Below, piece by piece: positions 32,864-42,611 of a stretch of DNA of 64,000 bases. Under the pieces are notes generated by a model. It was not told the origin of the DNA. It searched no databases and was given only the letters and a program-made list of their open reading frames with translations. Source of the stretch: Flavobacterium sp. W4I14 (GTDB taxonomy: Bacteria; Bacteroidota; Bacteroidia; Sphingobacteriales; Sphingobacteriaceae); NCBI GenBank assembly GCA_030817875.1, contig JAUSZU010000001.1:4278001-4342000 (forward strand), given 5' to 3'. A program made the translations under genes and the position numbers. Numbering within the stretch: position 1 is the stretch's first letter; each line of letters opens with the position of its first letter.

Positions 32864-33185
32864 GGTTTGTTTAATATCTGAACCGCAAAAATAGAAGCAC
32901 ATAACGCTAATTTTAGGTGTTGTTTGTTATCATTTTATTAAGAAAATATAAAGACCAAAGCAAAAGGAGTAAAGAAGAAAGAGTAAAGCGAAACCCTTCG
33001 TCATCTCGACTGGAACGCAGTGGAATGGAGAGATCTATCTGGACAGATTTAGCTTCGCGGAGCACTTCGTGGTTCTCGACTTCGCTGCAATCCGCTAAAG
33101 CAAAAAATCCCGGCACAAATACCGGGATTGCTAATCATTTAAAAACAGATACTGAACCAAGTTCAGTATGACGGTTGGATAATAA
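32864..33185. repeat. Intergenic region with palindromic repeat and lpdA terminator
   Basis: A CGTCATCTCGACTGGAACGC repeat with ATCTATCTGGACAGAT and a mirrored CTTCGCTGC occupies about 32999-33095. The lpdA terminator follows at 33101-33129. Then comes a GATACTGAACCAAG / TTCAGTATGACG inverted pair. Confidence 0.65.
33101..33129 (-). terminator. Terminator of lpdA
   Basis: An 8-bp stem AATCCCGG / CCGGGATT with an 8-nt loop, followed on the minus strand by a T run. Confidence 0.8.
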
Positions 33186-34592
33186 TTAAATATGTATAGC
33201 TCTATTATCAGTTGCGGCAAGTGCTGCTTCTTTTAAGGCTTCGGTATAGGTTGGATGCGCATGGCAGGTACGTGCAATATCTTCTGCAGACGCACGGAAT
33301 TCCATTGCAATAACTGCTTCTGCAATCATATCTGCTGCACGCGGGCCGATCATGTGTACACCTAAAACTTCATCAGTAGCGGCATCGGCCAAAACTTTAA
33401 TGAAACCATCGGTATCCATACTCGCCTTTGCACGTCCGCTGGCTTTGAAAGGGAATGAACCTGCTTTATATTTAACACCTTTTTCTTTTAACTGCTCTTC
33501 GGTTAAACCTACAGAAGCAACCTCTGGCCAGGTATAAACCACTCCAGGGATTAAGTTATAATTGATATGTGGTTTCTGACCGGCAATGGTTTCGGCAACA
33601 TAAGTACCCTCATCTTCTGCCTTGTGTGCCAACATGGCACCAGTAATTACATCACCAATAGCATAAACACCTTTAACCGAAGTTTCTAAATGCTCATTAA
33701 CGGGAATTTTCTTACCTCTTTCTTCAACAGTGATACCGATTTTATCTAAACCTAAACCTTCGCTATAAGCCGTACGGCCAACAGCAACGATACAATAATC
33801 AGCTTCTAAAGAAATGGATTCGCCTTTAGGAGTTTCAGCAGTGACAGTTACCGTTTTACCTTTTGTGGTCGCGCCGGTAACTTTGTGACCCATGTAAAAC
33901 TCCATGCCTAAAGTTTTCTTTAATACACGCTGAAGTTCTTTACCCAAACCAGCATCCATTGTACCGATGATAGATGGTAAAAACTCAACAACAGATACTT
34001 TTGTACCTAAACGGGCGTATACCGAACCTAACTCCAAACCGATTACACCACCGCCGATTACCACCATTGTTTTTGGCACTTCTTTAATGTTTAAAGCCTC
34101 GGTAGAGGTAATAATGCGTTTTTTATCGATTGGTAAAAATGGTAACGCTGTAGGTTTAGAACCTGTAGCAATGATTACGTTTTTAGCGGATAGGGTTTCT
34201 GTAGAACCATCGGCCTTAGTTACCAGAATGGTATTCTTATCAACAAAAGAGCCTACACCTTCGAAAGAATCGATTTTATTTTTTTTGAACAAATAAGTGA
34301 TACCAGCTGTATTTTGGGCAACAACATCGTCTTTACGGGCGATCATTTGCTTCATATCAACCTTTAAATCTTTTAAGTTGATACCATGGGTAGTAAACGT
34401 GTGAGCAGCGTTGTGAAAATGCTCTGAAGAATCTAATAAAGCCTTAGATGGAATACAACCTACATTTAAGCAAGTACCTCCAAAAGTTTTATATTTTTCA
34501 ACAACTGCAGTTTTTAAACCTAACTGAGCACAACGGATTGCGCCTACATAACCGCCCGGCCCTGAACCGATAACAACGACATCGTATTGCAT
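33186..34592 (-). CDS. lpdA: Dihydrolipoyl dehydrogenase (E3)
   Basis: The start at 34592 (MQYDVVVIGSGPGGYVG) is preferred, as the 27 nt upstream frame adds a non-conserved tail. The 468-residue flavoprotein has the FAD fold, the redox disulfide C41-LNVG-C46 in GGTCLNVGCIPSKALL, the NAD fold GGGVIGLELGSVYARLG, the second FAD motif YAIGDVITGAMLAHKAEDEG and the C-terminal interface HAHPTYTEALKEAAL. It reoxidises dihydrolipoyl groups of 2-oxoacid dehydrogenases or the glycine cleavage system. No E1 or E2 genes are adjacent. Confidence 0.96.
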   Translation of the reverse strand: MQYDVVVIGSGPGGYVGAIRCAQLGLKTAVVEKYKTFGGTCLNVGCIPSKALLDSSEHFHNAAHTFTTHGINLKDLKVDMKQMIARKDDVVAQNTAGITYLFKKNKIDSFEGVGSFVDKNTILVTKADGSTETLSAKNVIIATGSKPTALPFLPIDKKRIITSTEALNIKEVPKTMVVIGGGVIGLELGSVYARLGTKVSVVEFLPSIIGTMDAGLGKELQRVLKKTLGMEFYMGHKVTGATTKGKTVTVTAETPKGESISLEADYCIVAVGRTAYSEGLGLDKIGITVEERGKKIPVNEHLETSVKGVYAIGDVITGAMLAHKAEDEGTYVAETIAGQKPHINYNLIPGVVYTWPEVASVGLTEEQLKEKGVKYKAGSFPFKASGRAKASMDTDGFIKVLADAATDEVLGVHMIGPRAADMIAEAVIAMEFRASAEDIARTCHAHPTYTEALKEAALAATDNRAIHI

Positions 34593-34904
34593 AATTTTTT
34601 GAGAATTTTGATTAGCCAAATGTAGGGAAAAAAGGCGGAAAGCTGAAAGTCGATTAGGGAATAGAAATCGCTTTATTAGTCATTGGTTTATAAGTTATTG
34701 GCTTATACCACTAGCTTATGGTTCACTATCGGGGCTCAATAGGATAATGCTGCAAAAGTTCAAAAGTCCATAGGTTATGAGCGTATGAAAACATTTTACT
34801 TTAAGACTATAAAATGTTTTGATCTAACTCAAATAAACCTAATGGACTAATGAACCCCAAAGGTCATTATCAATAAACTAATGACCAGTGAACCAATGAA
34901 CCAA
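34593..34904. other. Intergenic region, no gene seen
   Basis: AT-rich. It contains an inverted repeat AAAACATTTTA (34788-34798) / TAAAATGTTTT (34810-34820), short TTGGYTTAT repeats, and several AATGAACYAATGAAC-like stretches before the lipoprotein gene stop. Confidence 0.5.
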
Positions 34905-35303
34905 CTATAACCCCCAAGATGCTGATGCGCTTAAGATTGCGCCGCTAGATGTGCCTTCTCTTTTTAATTCTCCATCTATATAAATCTGCGCTTTTAGCGT
35001 AGAATTTGCATTGGCACCCATGGCATTTGCAGCAATGTTTATAGAAATGGTTCCTGCTGGCACTGTAATTTCCTGACTTGTCCAGGTAGTTCCGCTAAGG
35101 CTCGTTGCGGTGGTAATCTGCGAATCGTAGCCGTAAACTACAGTGCTAATGTTGCTACCTGCTGATGCTTCGAGCTTAAAAACCACCTTGTGTGAAGATT
35201 TTGACGGCGACTCGCCCTCATCTTTTTTACACGACATTAAACCTGTAAACAACACTAAGGCAAAAAAAGAAAGTACAAATGTTTTAATTTTGATGTTTTT
35301 CAT
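34905..35303 (-). CDS. Small lipoprotein, MmpS-like beta fold possible
   Basis: The start at 35303 gives a lipoprotein signal (MKNIKIKTFVLSFFALVLFT, then GLMSC with C25 and KKDEGESP). The ORF's longer N-terminus has no role. The 132-residue protein has a beta-sandwich pattern (SHKVVFKLEASAGSNISTVV, SQEITVPAGTISINIAANAM) as in small Bacteroidota MmpS-like lipoproteins. This resemblance is weak. It is divergent from the histidine kinase gene at 35451, and the 147-nt gap probably holds both promoters. Confidence 0.7.
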   Translation of the reverse strand: MKNIKIKTFVLSFFALVLFTGLMSCKKDEGESPSKSSHKVVFKLEASAGSNISTVVYGYDSQITTATSLSGTTWTSQEITVPAGTISINIAANAMGANANSTLKAQIYIDGELKREGTSSGAILSASASWGL

Positions 35304-35450
35304 AATTAGATTTAAAAAAATAGAACTACAAATTAACAAATGAGCACTTTGCTTTACAATAACCAGATAGTACCATTTTTTTCTACCTGATTTCAGGTAT
35401 ATTACTGGTTTAATTTCTGGTTGAGAAATAAAGCGTGCATTTTTAGTTTA

Positions 35451-37466
35451 ATGAGAAATTATATCATCTTTCTGGCACTACTGATTTTCTATTCGCTGAA
35501 TAGCCTGGCGCAGCTACAAACGGCCGACCAACAATACACGGATAGCCTAAATCGAATCTTAAGCAGCGCCTCGCGCGATAGTATTAAAGCGGAGGCGGGT
35601 TTTAAACTAACTGATTTCTGGGTAGATCATGATAGTGCCAAAGCAGTATTATATTTGAACAAGGCAAGAACCTGGAGCAAAAAGTATCCTTTGCTTGTGG
35701 CCAGATCATATTGGTATGAAGCTTTGATCTACCTGGACCGGAATTATACAAAGGCTGAAAAACTACTCATCCACACAGATTCGTTATTGAGCAAGTTTAA
35801 TACAAAGGGCGTTTATCGGTTAAGGTCGACGGTGTGGCATAACTATGCCTTAATTCAACAGCATAAAGACGATCTTAAAACAACGCTCGATATACTGATT
35901 AACCGCGTTTTACCACTTTCTAAAAAAGCTGGAGACAAAGAGTTTTTAGGCACCGAATACATCTCAATCGGAACGGTATTTACAAACCTTGGCCAATACG
36001 AAAAAGCAACACCATACTTGCAACAAGGCTTAAATGCATTAAAAGACACATCTCCTGATAAATATTATCTGCTGGTTAATGCGTACCTAACTACCGCAGG
36101 AAACCATTATCACCAAAAAAATTATAGCCTCACCAAAAAATACCTCGATCTTGCCAAAACAATACTGGATAAATCAGACCATGTGGCTACGGGCTACCCG
36201 ATGACAATATTTTGGCTCGACTACTACAAAAGCACCACACGCTATCTTATTAACACCCAACAATACGCTCTGGCTTTGTTAGATGCGAACAGAGCCATTA
36301 AATTAGCCAAAAAGCTAACCGACAATTACTCTTTACAGGAAGTAATTTTTGAGAAATACAGAATCCTTTTTAAGCAGAAAAATTTTGTCCTGGCTAAAAA
36401 AACATTGCTACAAATTATCGATCAGCCAGAAATAAATACACTTTCGTCGAATAAGCTCAAAATGACCGAAGCACTTGCGGAAGTAAACTATGCTAACGGT
36501 GATATTAAAGAGGCTTATAACTGGATAAAGAAGAGCAAATTATTAAGCGACAGCATAAATGAAAGTAAACTAAAAGAACATATTAATGCATTAGAAATTA
36601 AGTATAAAAATGCAGAGAACCAGAAAAAAATAGCCAGTTTAAATACAGAAAAGAAACAAAATGCATTAATTATTAAGAACAATAAAACAACAAATTTTCT
36701 ATTAATTGCAGCATCTTTCTTTCTGCTGATCAGTGTTATCCTTTTATACTTTTACTTTAGAGGTTATAAAAAGCTTGCAGAGCAAAGGGCAATAAACTAT
36801 AAACAGAAAGTGGCCGAGTTACAACAAAAACAGCAATTGGAAATTAGCAAGGCCATGCTCAATGCTGAAGAAAAAGAAAGAAACAGGGTAGCACAGGATT
36901 TACATGATGGTTTGGGGGGAATGTTATCGGGTTTAAAAATTAATTTATCCAACTGGGCAAAACACCGGGAAATGCAATTGCATGATGTAGAACTACAGAG
37001 AATCGTTAATCAGCTGGATAATTCAGTTACCGAATTAAGACACATTGCCCGGAATATGATGCCACAAACGTTATTAAAATTCGGATTGGAAACGGCACTA
37101 AAAGATCTGGCAGAATCGGCGATGAGCAAGCATATGCATATCGATTTTCAAGCACTCAATATCTCTAGACATATTGCACTTGAAGAACAGATAATCATTT
37201 ATAGGGTTGTACAGGAAATACTCACCAATACACTAAAACATGCTCAAGCCTCTGAAGTAGTTTTACAGTGCAGTGAAAATAAAAAACGGTTTTATATCAC
37301 GGTTGAGGATGATGGAATTGGTTTTGATACCTCAACCTATAAAAAAGGATTAGGAATAGAAAACATTAAAAATAGGGTAGCCTATCTTAAAGGCACTTTC
37401 GAAATCGATTCGCACCCTGGCAATGGTACAACTATAAATATCGAAATTCCAATCAGTTATGAGTAA
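35451..37466 (+). CDS. TPR-sensor histidine kinase (NarX/DesK type)
   Basis: The start at 35451 gives a signal peptide (MRNYIIFLALLIFYSLNSLA); the frame upstream only has a TTG. The 671-residue protein has periplasmic TPR-type helical repeats (about 30-400), a coiled linker, a membrane helix at about 414-437 (FLLIAASFFLLISVILLYFY), then HisKA_3 with H485 in AQDLHDGLGGMLSGLKINLS and a HATPase_c domain (EILTNTLKHAQASEV, EDDGIGFD, GLGIENIKNRV). It overlaps the response regulator gene by 8 nt, so the pair acts together. Confidence 0.93.
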   Translation: MRNYIIFLALLIFYSLNSLAQLQTADQQYTDSLNRILSSASRDSIKAEAGFKLTDFWVDHDSAKAVLYLNKARTWSKKYPLLVARSYWYEALIYLDRNYTKAEKLLIHTDSLLSKFNTKGVYRLRSTVWHNYALIQQHKDDLKTTLDILINRVLPLSKKAGDKEFLGTEYISIGTVFTNLGQYEKATPYLQQGLNALKDTSPDKYYLLVNAYLTTAGNHYHQKNYSLTKKYLDLAKTILDKSDHVATGYPMTIFWLDYYKSTTRYLINTQQYALALLDANRAIKLAKKLTDNYSLQEVIFEKYRILFKQKNFVLAKKTLLQIIDQPEINTLSSNKLKMTEALAEVNYANGDIKEAYNWIKKSKLLSDSINESKLKEHINALEIKYKNAENQKKIASLNTEKKQNALIIKNNKTTNFLLIAASFFLLISVILLYFYFRGYKKLAEQRAINYKQKVAELQQKQQLEISKAMLNAEEKERNRVAQDLHDGLGGMLSGLKINLSNWAKHREMQLHDVELQRIVNQLDNSVTELRHIARNMMPQTLLKFGLETALKDLAESAMSKHMHIDFQALNISRHIALEEQIIIYRVVQEILTNTLKHAQASEVVLQCSENKKRFYITVEDDGIGFDTSTYKKGLGIENIKNRVAYLKGTFEIDSHPGNGTTINIEIPISYE

Positions 37467-38091
37467 CGTCATTAAATTAGCTGTCGTTGATGACCATCCG
37501 ATCGTTATACAAGGAATCGTTTCCTTAATCAACAACCTCGAAAATATGCATGTAGTGGGCAGTTTCCAGTCAGGCAGCGCATTAATCTCCTTTTTAAATA
37601 ACCACGAAATCGATATTGTACTGCTTGATATTATGTTACCTGATGGTAATGGAATTGAACTATGCGCACAGGTTAAAAAATTATCTCCAAAAACAGTCGT
37701 TATTGCGATTAGCAACCATACAGAAAGAAGTATAATTATGCAGATTTTGCAAAATGGGGCGAGTGGTTACATTTTAAAAAATGCCTCGGTAGAGGAATTA
37801 AAAAACGGCATTGAAACTGCACTTAGAGGAGAATTGGCCTTTAGCAGAGAAGTTATAGAAATTATTGCCAAGCCTTCAGTAAATGATTTAAAAGGGCGGC
37901 CAAAATTCACCAAGCGCGAAAAACAGATCCTTCAGTTAATTGCACAAGGAAAAACGACCGCCGGCATAGCCGATGAACTTTTTCTAAGTCCGCTAACAGT
38001 AGAAACGCACCGCCGTAATATGATGCAGAAATTAGATGTTAAAAATTCTATCGAATTGATCAATATCGCTACCGAACAGTTGTTATTTTAG
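37459..38091 (+). CDS. LuxR/NarL-type response regulator
   Basis: The 210-residue protein has a receiver domain with D11-D12 in VVDDHP, phosphoacceptor D57 in DIVLLDIMLPDGNG and the conserved lysine in GYILKNAS. A LuxR HTH follows at about 145-195 (FTKREKQILQLIAQGKTTAG, LSPLTVETHRRNMMQKL). It is the cognate partner of the TPR kinase, with which it overlaps by 8 nt. The regulon is unknown. Confidence 0.94.
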   Translation: MSNVIKLAVVDDHPIVIQGIVSLINNLENMHVVGSFQSGSALISFLNNHEIDIVLLDIMLPDGNGIELCAQVKKLSPKTVVIAISNHTERSIIMQILQNGASGYILKNASVEELKNGIETALRGELAFSREVIEIIAKPSVNDLKGRPKFTKREKQILQLIAQGKTTAGIADELFLSPLTVETHRRNMMQKLDVKNSIELINIATEQLLF

Positions 38092-38191
38092 TTTAGAGCT
38101 GGGAGTTTGGCGTTTAGAGTAGCTTATTCTATTAAACAATCAACGCTTAGTAATGATCCATAAAAATTGACCAATGAATTAATGCCCCTTC

Positions 38192-38548
38192 TTAAACGCC
38201 TTGCCCGAAGGTAAGTAGATTGCTATCTGGATCAAGCATGGCAAACTCTTTCTGCCCCCATGGTTTTGTTTGTAAGCCCCCATTGGGATGAATGCTTTGT
38301 TTAGTTTCGAGCATAGATTTGTATAGCCCATCAATATCATTTGTACGAATATAAACCTGTCCATAGTTTTCTTTCGGATCAAGTGTTTCGAAAAGAAAAA
38401 AGTGAATCTGAACCTGATCTTTTTGTACCATCAGGTAGTCTTTAAAATCGGCACTTCCAATGTCTTTAAAGCCTAATTTATTCACATAAAAATCTCTGGT
38501 AACTGCTTTATCACGCATGGGAAGTTTTGGGTTAATATCTGTTAGCAT
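38192..38548 (-). CDS. VOC-family (glyoxalase/bleomycin-resistance-like) protein
   Basis: The 118-residue protein has the VOC layout: PMRDKAVTRDFYVNKLGFKD with the beta-alpha-beta start, QIHFFLFETLDPKENYGQVY, and the C-terminal EFAMLDPDSNLLTFGQG, where the DPDxNLL motif is typical. These are small cytoplasmic dimers that bind metals or ligands. The substrate is unknown. A 67-codon frame overlapping on the same strand is a shadow. Confidence 0.87.
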   Translation of the reverse strand: MLTDINPKLPMRDKAVTRDFYVNKLGFKDIGSADFKDYLMVQKDQVQIHFFLFETLDPKENYGQVYIRTNDIDGLYKSMLETKQSIHPNGGLQTKPWGQKEFAMLDPDSNLLTFGQGV

Positions 38549-38671
38549 ATTTTTTTATTTCAAAAATCGGTATTTTTTCGAAAAGCTGCACTTGATCGAG
38601 ATCAGGAAATTCATTAACCAAAGCATCTGTTTTGTGCTATTTTTTGTTTAGCTAAGTACTTCGTGTAAACG

Positions 38672-39280
38672 TTATTGATTAGCGGTTCTTCTGGTGATTA
38701 AATAGGCAACGATCAGATTAGGAATCCAGCATAACCAGGCAACAACCAGGTAGGCTTTTGAAAAATCGCCATAAACCATTGTCAAAATTGGCAACCAAAT
38801 CCTCAATGTTACGGCAGCAAAACAAGCTGCATAACTATAAATCATCATTTTTTGATGTTGTTCAATTTCACCGTGTTTAATGTATAAATAAGCCTTTAAA
38901 GTAGTGTAAAACCAAATGATCCCTAAGCAAATAAATCCAGTGGAAGAAACCCATCCTCCTGTTGCAAAAAAGCCAATATAAATACCCGCTAATGCGCTAA
39001 GCAGTACAGCGACCATATAAACTTTACCCAGTTTTCGGTGAAGTGCCATGCGCCTATTTCTCATTTTCGGACTAAATTGTGTCCAACCGATAAATAAAGC
39101 GATTCCTCCGAAAATGATATGCATATAAAAACCAATGTTCCAGAAAGTATTGGTCAACAACTCAACAGACTTTGAATTTAACAACCCAAATTTCCTATCC
39201 ATCAAAAAGTAAATCGTTGGATAGAGTCCAATCAGCAATGCGAAGGTTGCAAATAAAATCCATAATCCTTTTTTTACCAT
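38672..39280 (-). CDS. DUF2306 membrane protein
   Basis: The 202-residue integral membrane protein has about six helices (LWILFATFALLIGLYPTIYF, FYMHIIFGGIALFIGWTQF, VAVLLSALAGIYIGFFATGG and others) with the MRNRRMALHRKLGKVY loop. This matches DUF2306, where conserved histidines in membrane helices suggest a heme- or redox-related membrane protein, but no function is proven. It is monocistronic. Confidence 0.85.
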   Translation of the reverse strand: MVKKGLWILFATFALLIGLYPTIYFLMDRKFGLLNSKSVELLTNTFWNIGFYMHIIFGGIALFIGWTQFSPKMRNRRMALHRKLGKVYMVAVLLSALAGIYIGFFATGGWVSSTGFICLGIIWFYTTLKAYLYIKHGEIEQHQKMMIYSYAACFAAVTLRIWLPILTMVYGDFSKAYLVVAWLCWIPNLIVAYLITRRTANQ

Positions 39281-39324
39281 ACAACGTTCAATTGCTTTAT
39301 ACTAAGCTAGTTAATTTTCAAGAA

Positions 39325-39990
39325 CTAAATCAATTCCTTTTGCAGCATAAATTCTTTGGCATTCGCAAAGCTCAGGAACAATTCGTCAGCTATTTTTAGT
39401 TTTTGATGCGCCCGTACATTGCTCTGAATGGCGTAACAGGCTATACCCGCAGCCAGAGCAGATTTAACCCCATTTAAAGTATCTTCAAAAACGATACATT
39501 CATCTTTTTCAACACCTAACCGCTCAACACAAAGATTATAACTTTCGGGATCAGGCTTAGATTTACCTACATCTGTTCGGGTAATAAACAAACTGAAATA
39601 TTTAGCCAAACCATTACGCTCAAAAACGGCTTCAACATCAATTTTCGGACTTGCCGTAACTACGGCCAGGGTAAGCCCTTTTTCATAAGCAAACTTGATA
39701 AACTCTAATGCAAAGGGCATTAACTGAATATCAGTTGTTCTAAAACCATCAAAAGTTATCTTTTCTCTTCTGTTGATGAAGCCTTCTAACTCTTCTTCAA
39801 TTTTATACCTGTCTATTATGGTCTTTGCATTTTTAGGTAAAGGGATTCCAGCGTAATTTGTTAACCAATCCTTAAAATCCAGTGTAACTTCGTATTCACA
39901 CAAAAACTTATTCCAGCAGTCGAAATGAAATTTTTCAGAATCAATTAATGTACCATCTAAATCAAACAGCAATGCTTTTATTTTACTCAT
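39325..39990 (-). CDS. HAD-superfamily hydrolase, beta-phosphoglucomutase-like
   Basis: The 221-residue protein has the HAD motifs: D10-L-D12-GTLIDS, a helical cap, T/S motif II VVTASPK, the lysine in DVGKSKPDPESY and the acidic motif FEDTLNGVKSALAAGI. The PDPESY and FEDTLNG pattern is that of beta-PGM and related sugar-phosphate phosphatases. Substrate unknown. It is 26 nt from the phytase-like gene upstream on the same strand, so the two are probably co-transcribed. Confidence 0.9.
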   Translation of the reverse strand: MSKIKALLFDLDGTLIDSEKFHFDCWNKFLCEYEVTLDFKDWLTNYAGIPLPKNAKTIIDRYKIEEELEGFINRREKITFDGFRTTDIQLMPFALEFIKFAYEKGLTLAVVTASPKIDVEAVFERNGLAKYFSLFITRTDVGKSKPDPESYNLCVERLGVEKDECIVFEDTLNGVKSALAAGIACYAIQSNVRAHQKLKIADELFLSFANAKEFMLQKELI

Positions 39991-40015
39991 TATAAATTTT
40001 TAACAGGAGTGATCC

Positions 40016-41176
40016 TTATGGAATAACCTCAAATAAGAAAAATTGTTGCACCTGAGATTTACCGAAATTATTATCTACGCAAAAAATTAACGATTGGTGT
40101 CCGTTTGGCAATTTTGGCCCAAATGTTACCCCTTCAAAATTATCGATATGCCGGTTCAAGGAATCAAAGTCGAAAAGCAATTTTTTGGTTAATGGCTTAG
40201 GAGGATTTTGCACAAAAGCGCGATTATCGATTTCATTTTCAGCACCCTGTAAATCAACCAGATAAAGTTTTAAAAAGGTATGATCATCGTGGCCTTTTGC
40301 CCAGGCCCTTTCCATCACCAAAAGCGTATGATTATTAATGGATAATATTTCGGAAATTCCATTTACATTCCAATCGTTTTCAATAGTAGGCTTAACTGGC
40401 ATTGCACCCAGATTATAAGCATATTGAGCAATATTCTTTTTAGTAGCTACATCAAATTTTAAAATCCGGGTTAAGGCTTTATCATATTCAAAAGCAGCCT
40501 GAGGTCCATCCTGATAAAGTGGTTCTTCTAAACTGGCATACAATGTTTTGTACTGATCGGCATAAGTTAAACCTTCAAATAAAGCATTTTTTCGTGGTCC
40601 GCTTTCGGTTTTTGTAAACTGAAAGCCTTTAGGCATTGGAATGGTATCCAGAAACTTTCCTGCAGTAGAAATAAAGGTTAAACTGGGCTGAACTATCGTC
40701 GTATCACCGGCTTTAAACAACCTTTCTCCCTCACTGCTCCAAAGTAATTGATGGGTTAAGGGGTTATAACGAACAGATTCGCCATCAGGTTTTACAGTTT
40801 TATCAGTTCCGTATTTGGGGTATGGTTTTCCGTTTTCCTGTAAGATATAAGTAACACCAGTTACCCGCACGGTGTCGATCTTATTTTCTTTAATATCAAT
40901 CTGTGCCGTGTAAATCCTCGCCGGACTATGTTGTGATGGATCATCAGTGATCATGTAATATTGGTTTTGCTTTACATCGTAATCAATCCCTGATAAACCA
41001 CCAACAACCGTATTTTGGAAAATTGGATTTAGGGGCATAATGTATTCATCCAAAAACTTTACAGACGAAATACTGGTTTCATTTTGCTTAACCGCAGCGT
41101 ATTTAGCTGCAGAACAAGATGAGAGCACAATGGCAAGAACTGAATAAACAAAGAACAGCTGCGATACAGGTTTCAA
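40016..41176 (-). CDS. Phytase-like esterase lipoprotein
   Basis: The 386-residue protein has a lipoprotein signal with C21 (MKPVSQLFFVYSVLAIVLSS, then C). The mature domain belongs to the 'esterase-like activity of phytase' family: VGGLSGIDYDVKQNQYYMIT, DGESVRYNPLTHQLLWSSEG, YASLEEPLYQDGP and NFEGVTFGPKLPNGHQSLIF. It would be a periplasmic or surface beta-propeller hydrolase acting on a phosphate or ester substrate. A HAD hydrolase follows 26 nt downstream. Confidence 0.88.
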   Translation of the reverse strand: MKPVSQLFFVYSVLAIVLSSCSAAKYAAVKQNETSISSVKFLDEYIMPLNPIFQNTVVGGLSGIDYDVKQNQYYMITDDPSQHSPARIYTAQIDIKENKIDTVRVTGVTYILQENGKPYPKYGTDKTVKPDGESVRYNPLTHQLLWSSEGERLFKAGDTTIVQPSLTFISTAGKFLDTIPMPKGFQFTKTESGPRKNALFEGLTYADQYKTLYASLEEPLYQDGPQAAFEYDKALTRILKFDVATKKNIAQYAYNLGAMPVKPTIENDWNVNGISEILSINNHTLLVMERAWAKGHDDHTFLKLYLVDLQGAENEIDNRAFVQNPPKPLTKKLLFDFDSLNRHIDNFEGVTFGPKLPNGHQSLIFCVDNNFGKSQVQQFFLFEVIP

Positions 41177-41250
41177 ATCGAAATGTTTAGACCGTAAAAA
41201 TATAGAATTTTGGCGGCTCGAGATACGTCACTCTGAATTTATTTTTCCAG

Positions 41251-41520
41251 TAGTGTCAGATGTTACCATCTGACACTATCCATTTAATTTCTTACGGGTA
41301 TGAAACAAAAACAGTCGGATGGTAACATCCAACGGCACATCTAAAACTTAATGATCTTAACACCTTAATGATAAAAAATTAGCAGTCCTACCATTAAGAA
41401 ATTGAGAACATTAAGGAGATAGGCTCTTTCTTATAGATATTAAACAGTACAGTCGGATGATAACATCCGACTGCACTTAACTGGAATTATAAGTGGTGTC
41501 AGATGTTACCATCTGACACC
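41251..41520. repeat. Cluster of four short palindromes of two related types
   Basis: Type A stems of 11-12 bp with TGTCAGATG arms and a TTAC loop lie at 41251-41278 and 41495-41520. Type B with GTCGGATG arms lies at 41311-41337 (GTAA loop, imperfect) and 41447-41477 (ATAA loop). The order is A-B-B-A. Between them is CTTAATGATC / CATTAAGG material. REP-like. Confidence 0.75.
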
Positions 41521-41533
41521 GATCAAATTAAGA

Positions 41534-42370
41534 TTAAAACAACTTTCCAATTACACGGTAAGTAATATTTGTCCCGTCTACTATTTCTTCATAATAAACA
41601 TCATCGGGCGAAACAAAATACTTTTCGTTTTTAATGGTTACCTCTCTGCATCCTTCTGGCAGTTGATTGATAATATCGCCTATATTATGCGTATCAACCG
41701 GACCATCAGTTGTGTTTAAAATACCGTCTTTACCGGCCACTACATATACGGTTTTACCATCAGCATTTTCTTTTTGGGTATAATAAACGCCTTTGTATTC
41801 GTAATAATCAACACCATTAATGGTAACCAGGTTAGCATCCGATGGTAAATTCGGTACCTCGGCACCAACTGGTGGGGTTACCACTTCATATTGACTGTTG
41901 TTTTGCTGATAGAACAATCCTCCAGAGTAATAAAACTGGTTAGCGCCATAATAAAACGGATAATAGCCATAAGGCAATATGCCAATCCTAAAACCTAAAA
42001 ACGGTCTGTAAAAATTATAATAACTATAGTGCGGTCTGTAATAAGACCTTCCATAACCCGGGCGATAACCATAACCTGGCCTACCATATCCTGGACCTGG
42101 GCGATAACCTGGTCTGTTATAGCTGTAATTGGGTCTTGGTGGGCGACCGCCATTGCTTGGTGCATAACTACCTCTACTTGGCGCATGCATAGATGGTTGT
42201 CTGGAAATAGAACCACCGCCCCTAGATGGGCTTATCGAACCAGATCTACCACCCCCAGAAGAACCTCCACTCCTACTTGGCCGCTGTGCAGAAACGCTTT
42301 CGATACTCAAGGTTGCAATCATCGCTGCTGCAGCGAAAACAACCAATCCTTTATTTAATAACCAATTCAT
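41534..42370 (-). CDS. DUF6515 secreted protein, glycine/tyrosine-rich
   Basis: The 278-residue protein has a signal peptide (to about residue 28, ending SVSAQ). A low-complexity S/G/R/P/Y region at 30-135 follows, with repeats such as GYRPGPGYGRPGYGYRPGYG. The C-terminal DUF6515 part has two similar SH3-like strands: LVTINGVDYYEYKGVYYTQK and EVTIKNEKYFVSPDDVYYEE. It is probably an outer-membrane or periplasm protein. Function unknown. Confidence 0.88.
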   Translation of the reverse strand: MNWLLNKGLVVFAAAAMIATLSIESVSAQRPSRSGGSSGGGRSGSISPSRGGGSISRQPSMHAPSRGSYAPSNGGRPPRPNYSYNRPGYRPGPGYGRPGYGYRPGYGRSYYRPHYSYYNFYRPFLGFRIGILPYGYYPFYYGANQFYYSGGLFYQQNNSQYEVVTPPVGAEVPNLPSDANLVTINGVDYYEYKGVYYTQKENADGKTVYVVAGKDGILNTTDGPVDTHNIGDIINQLPEGCREVTIKNEKYFVSPDDVYYEEIVDGTNITYRVIGKLF

Positions 42371-42611
42371 TATTTTGTGTTTATGTCGATTATGTATATG
42401 ACGGCGAAAACTCCTAAAAGATTATCCCTTAACATTATTTAACTAAATTTTGATAAAGTGATGACGAAGGGAGGGTTTTAATGGCAAAATACATCACAAT
42501 CCTTCCATCTTGCATGATTCCATCTTTTACTAACAAACCTTTTACGGGCTATTTTTTCTAATCAATCACTAATCACCTATATTTAAATTTTATTCCTAAA
42601 AACTAGCTTAA

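Noticed and set aside
41251..41520. CRISPR array
   Set aside because: The palindromes are of two types, unequally spaced, without regular direct repeats, and no cas gene is nearby.
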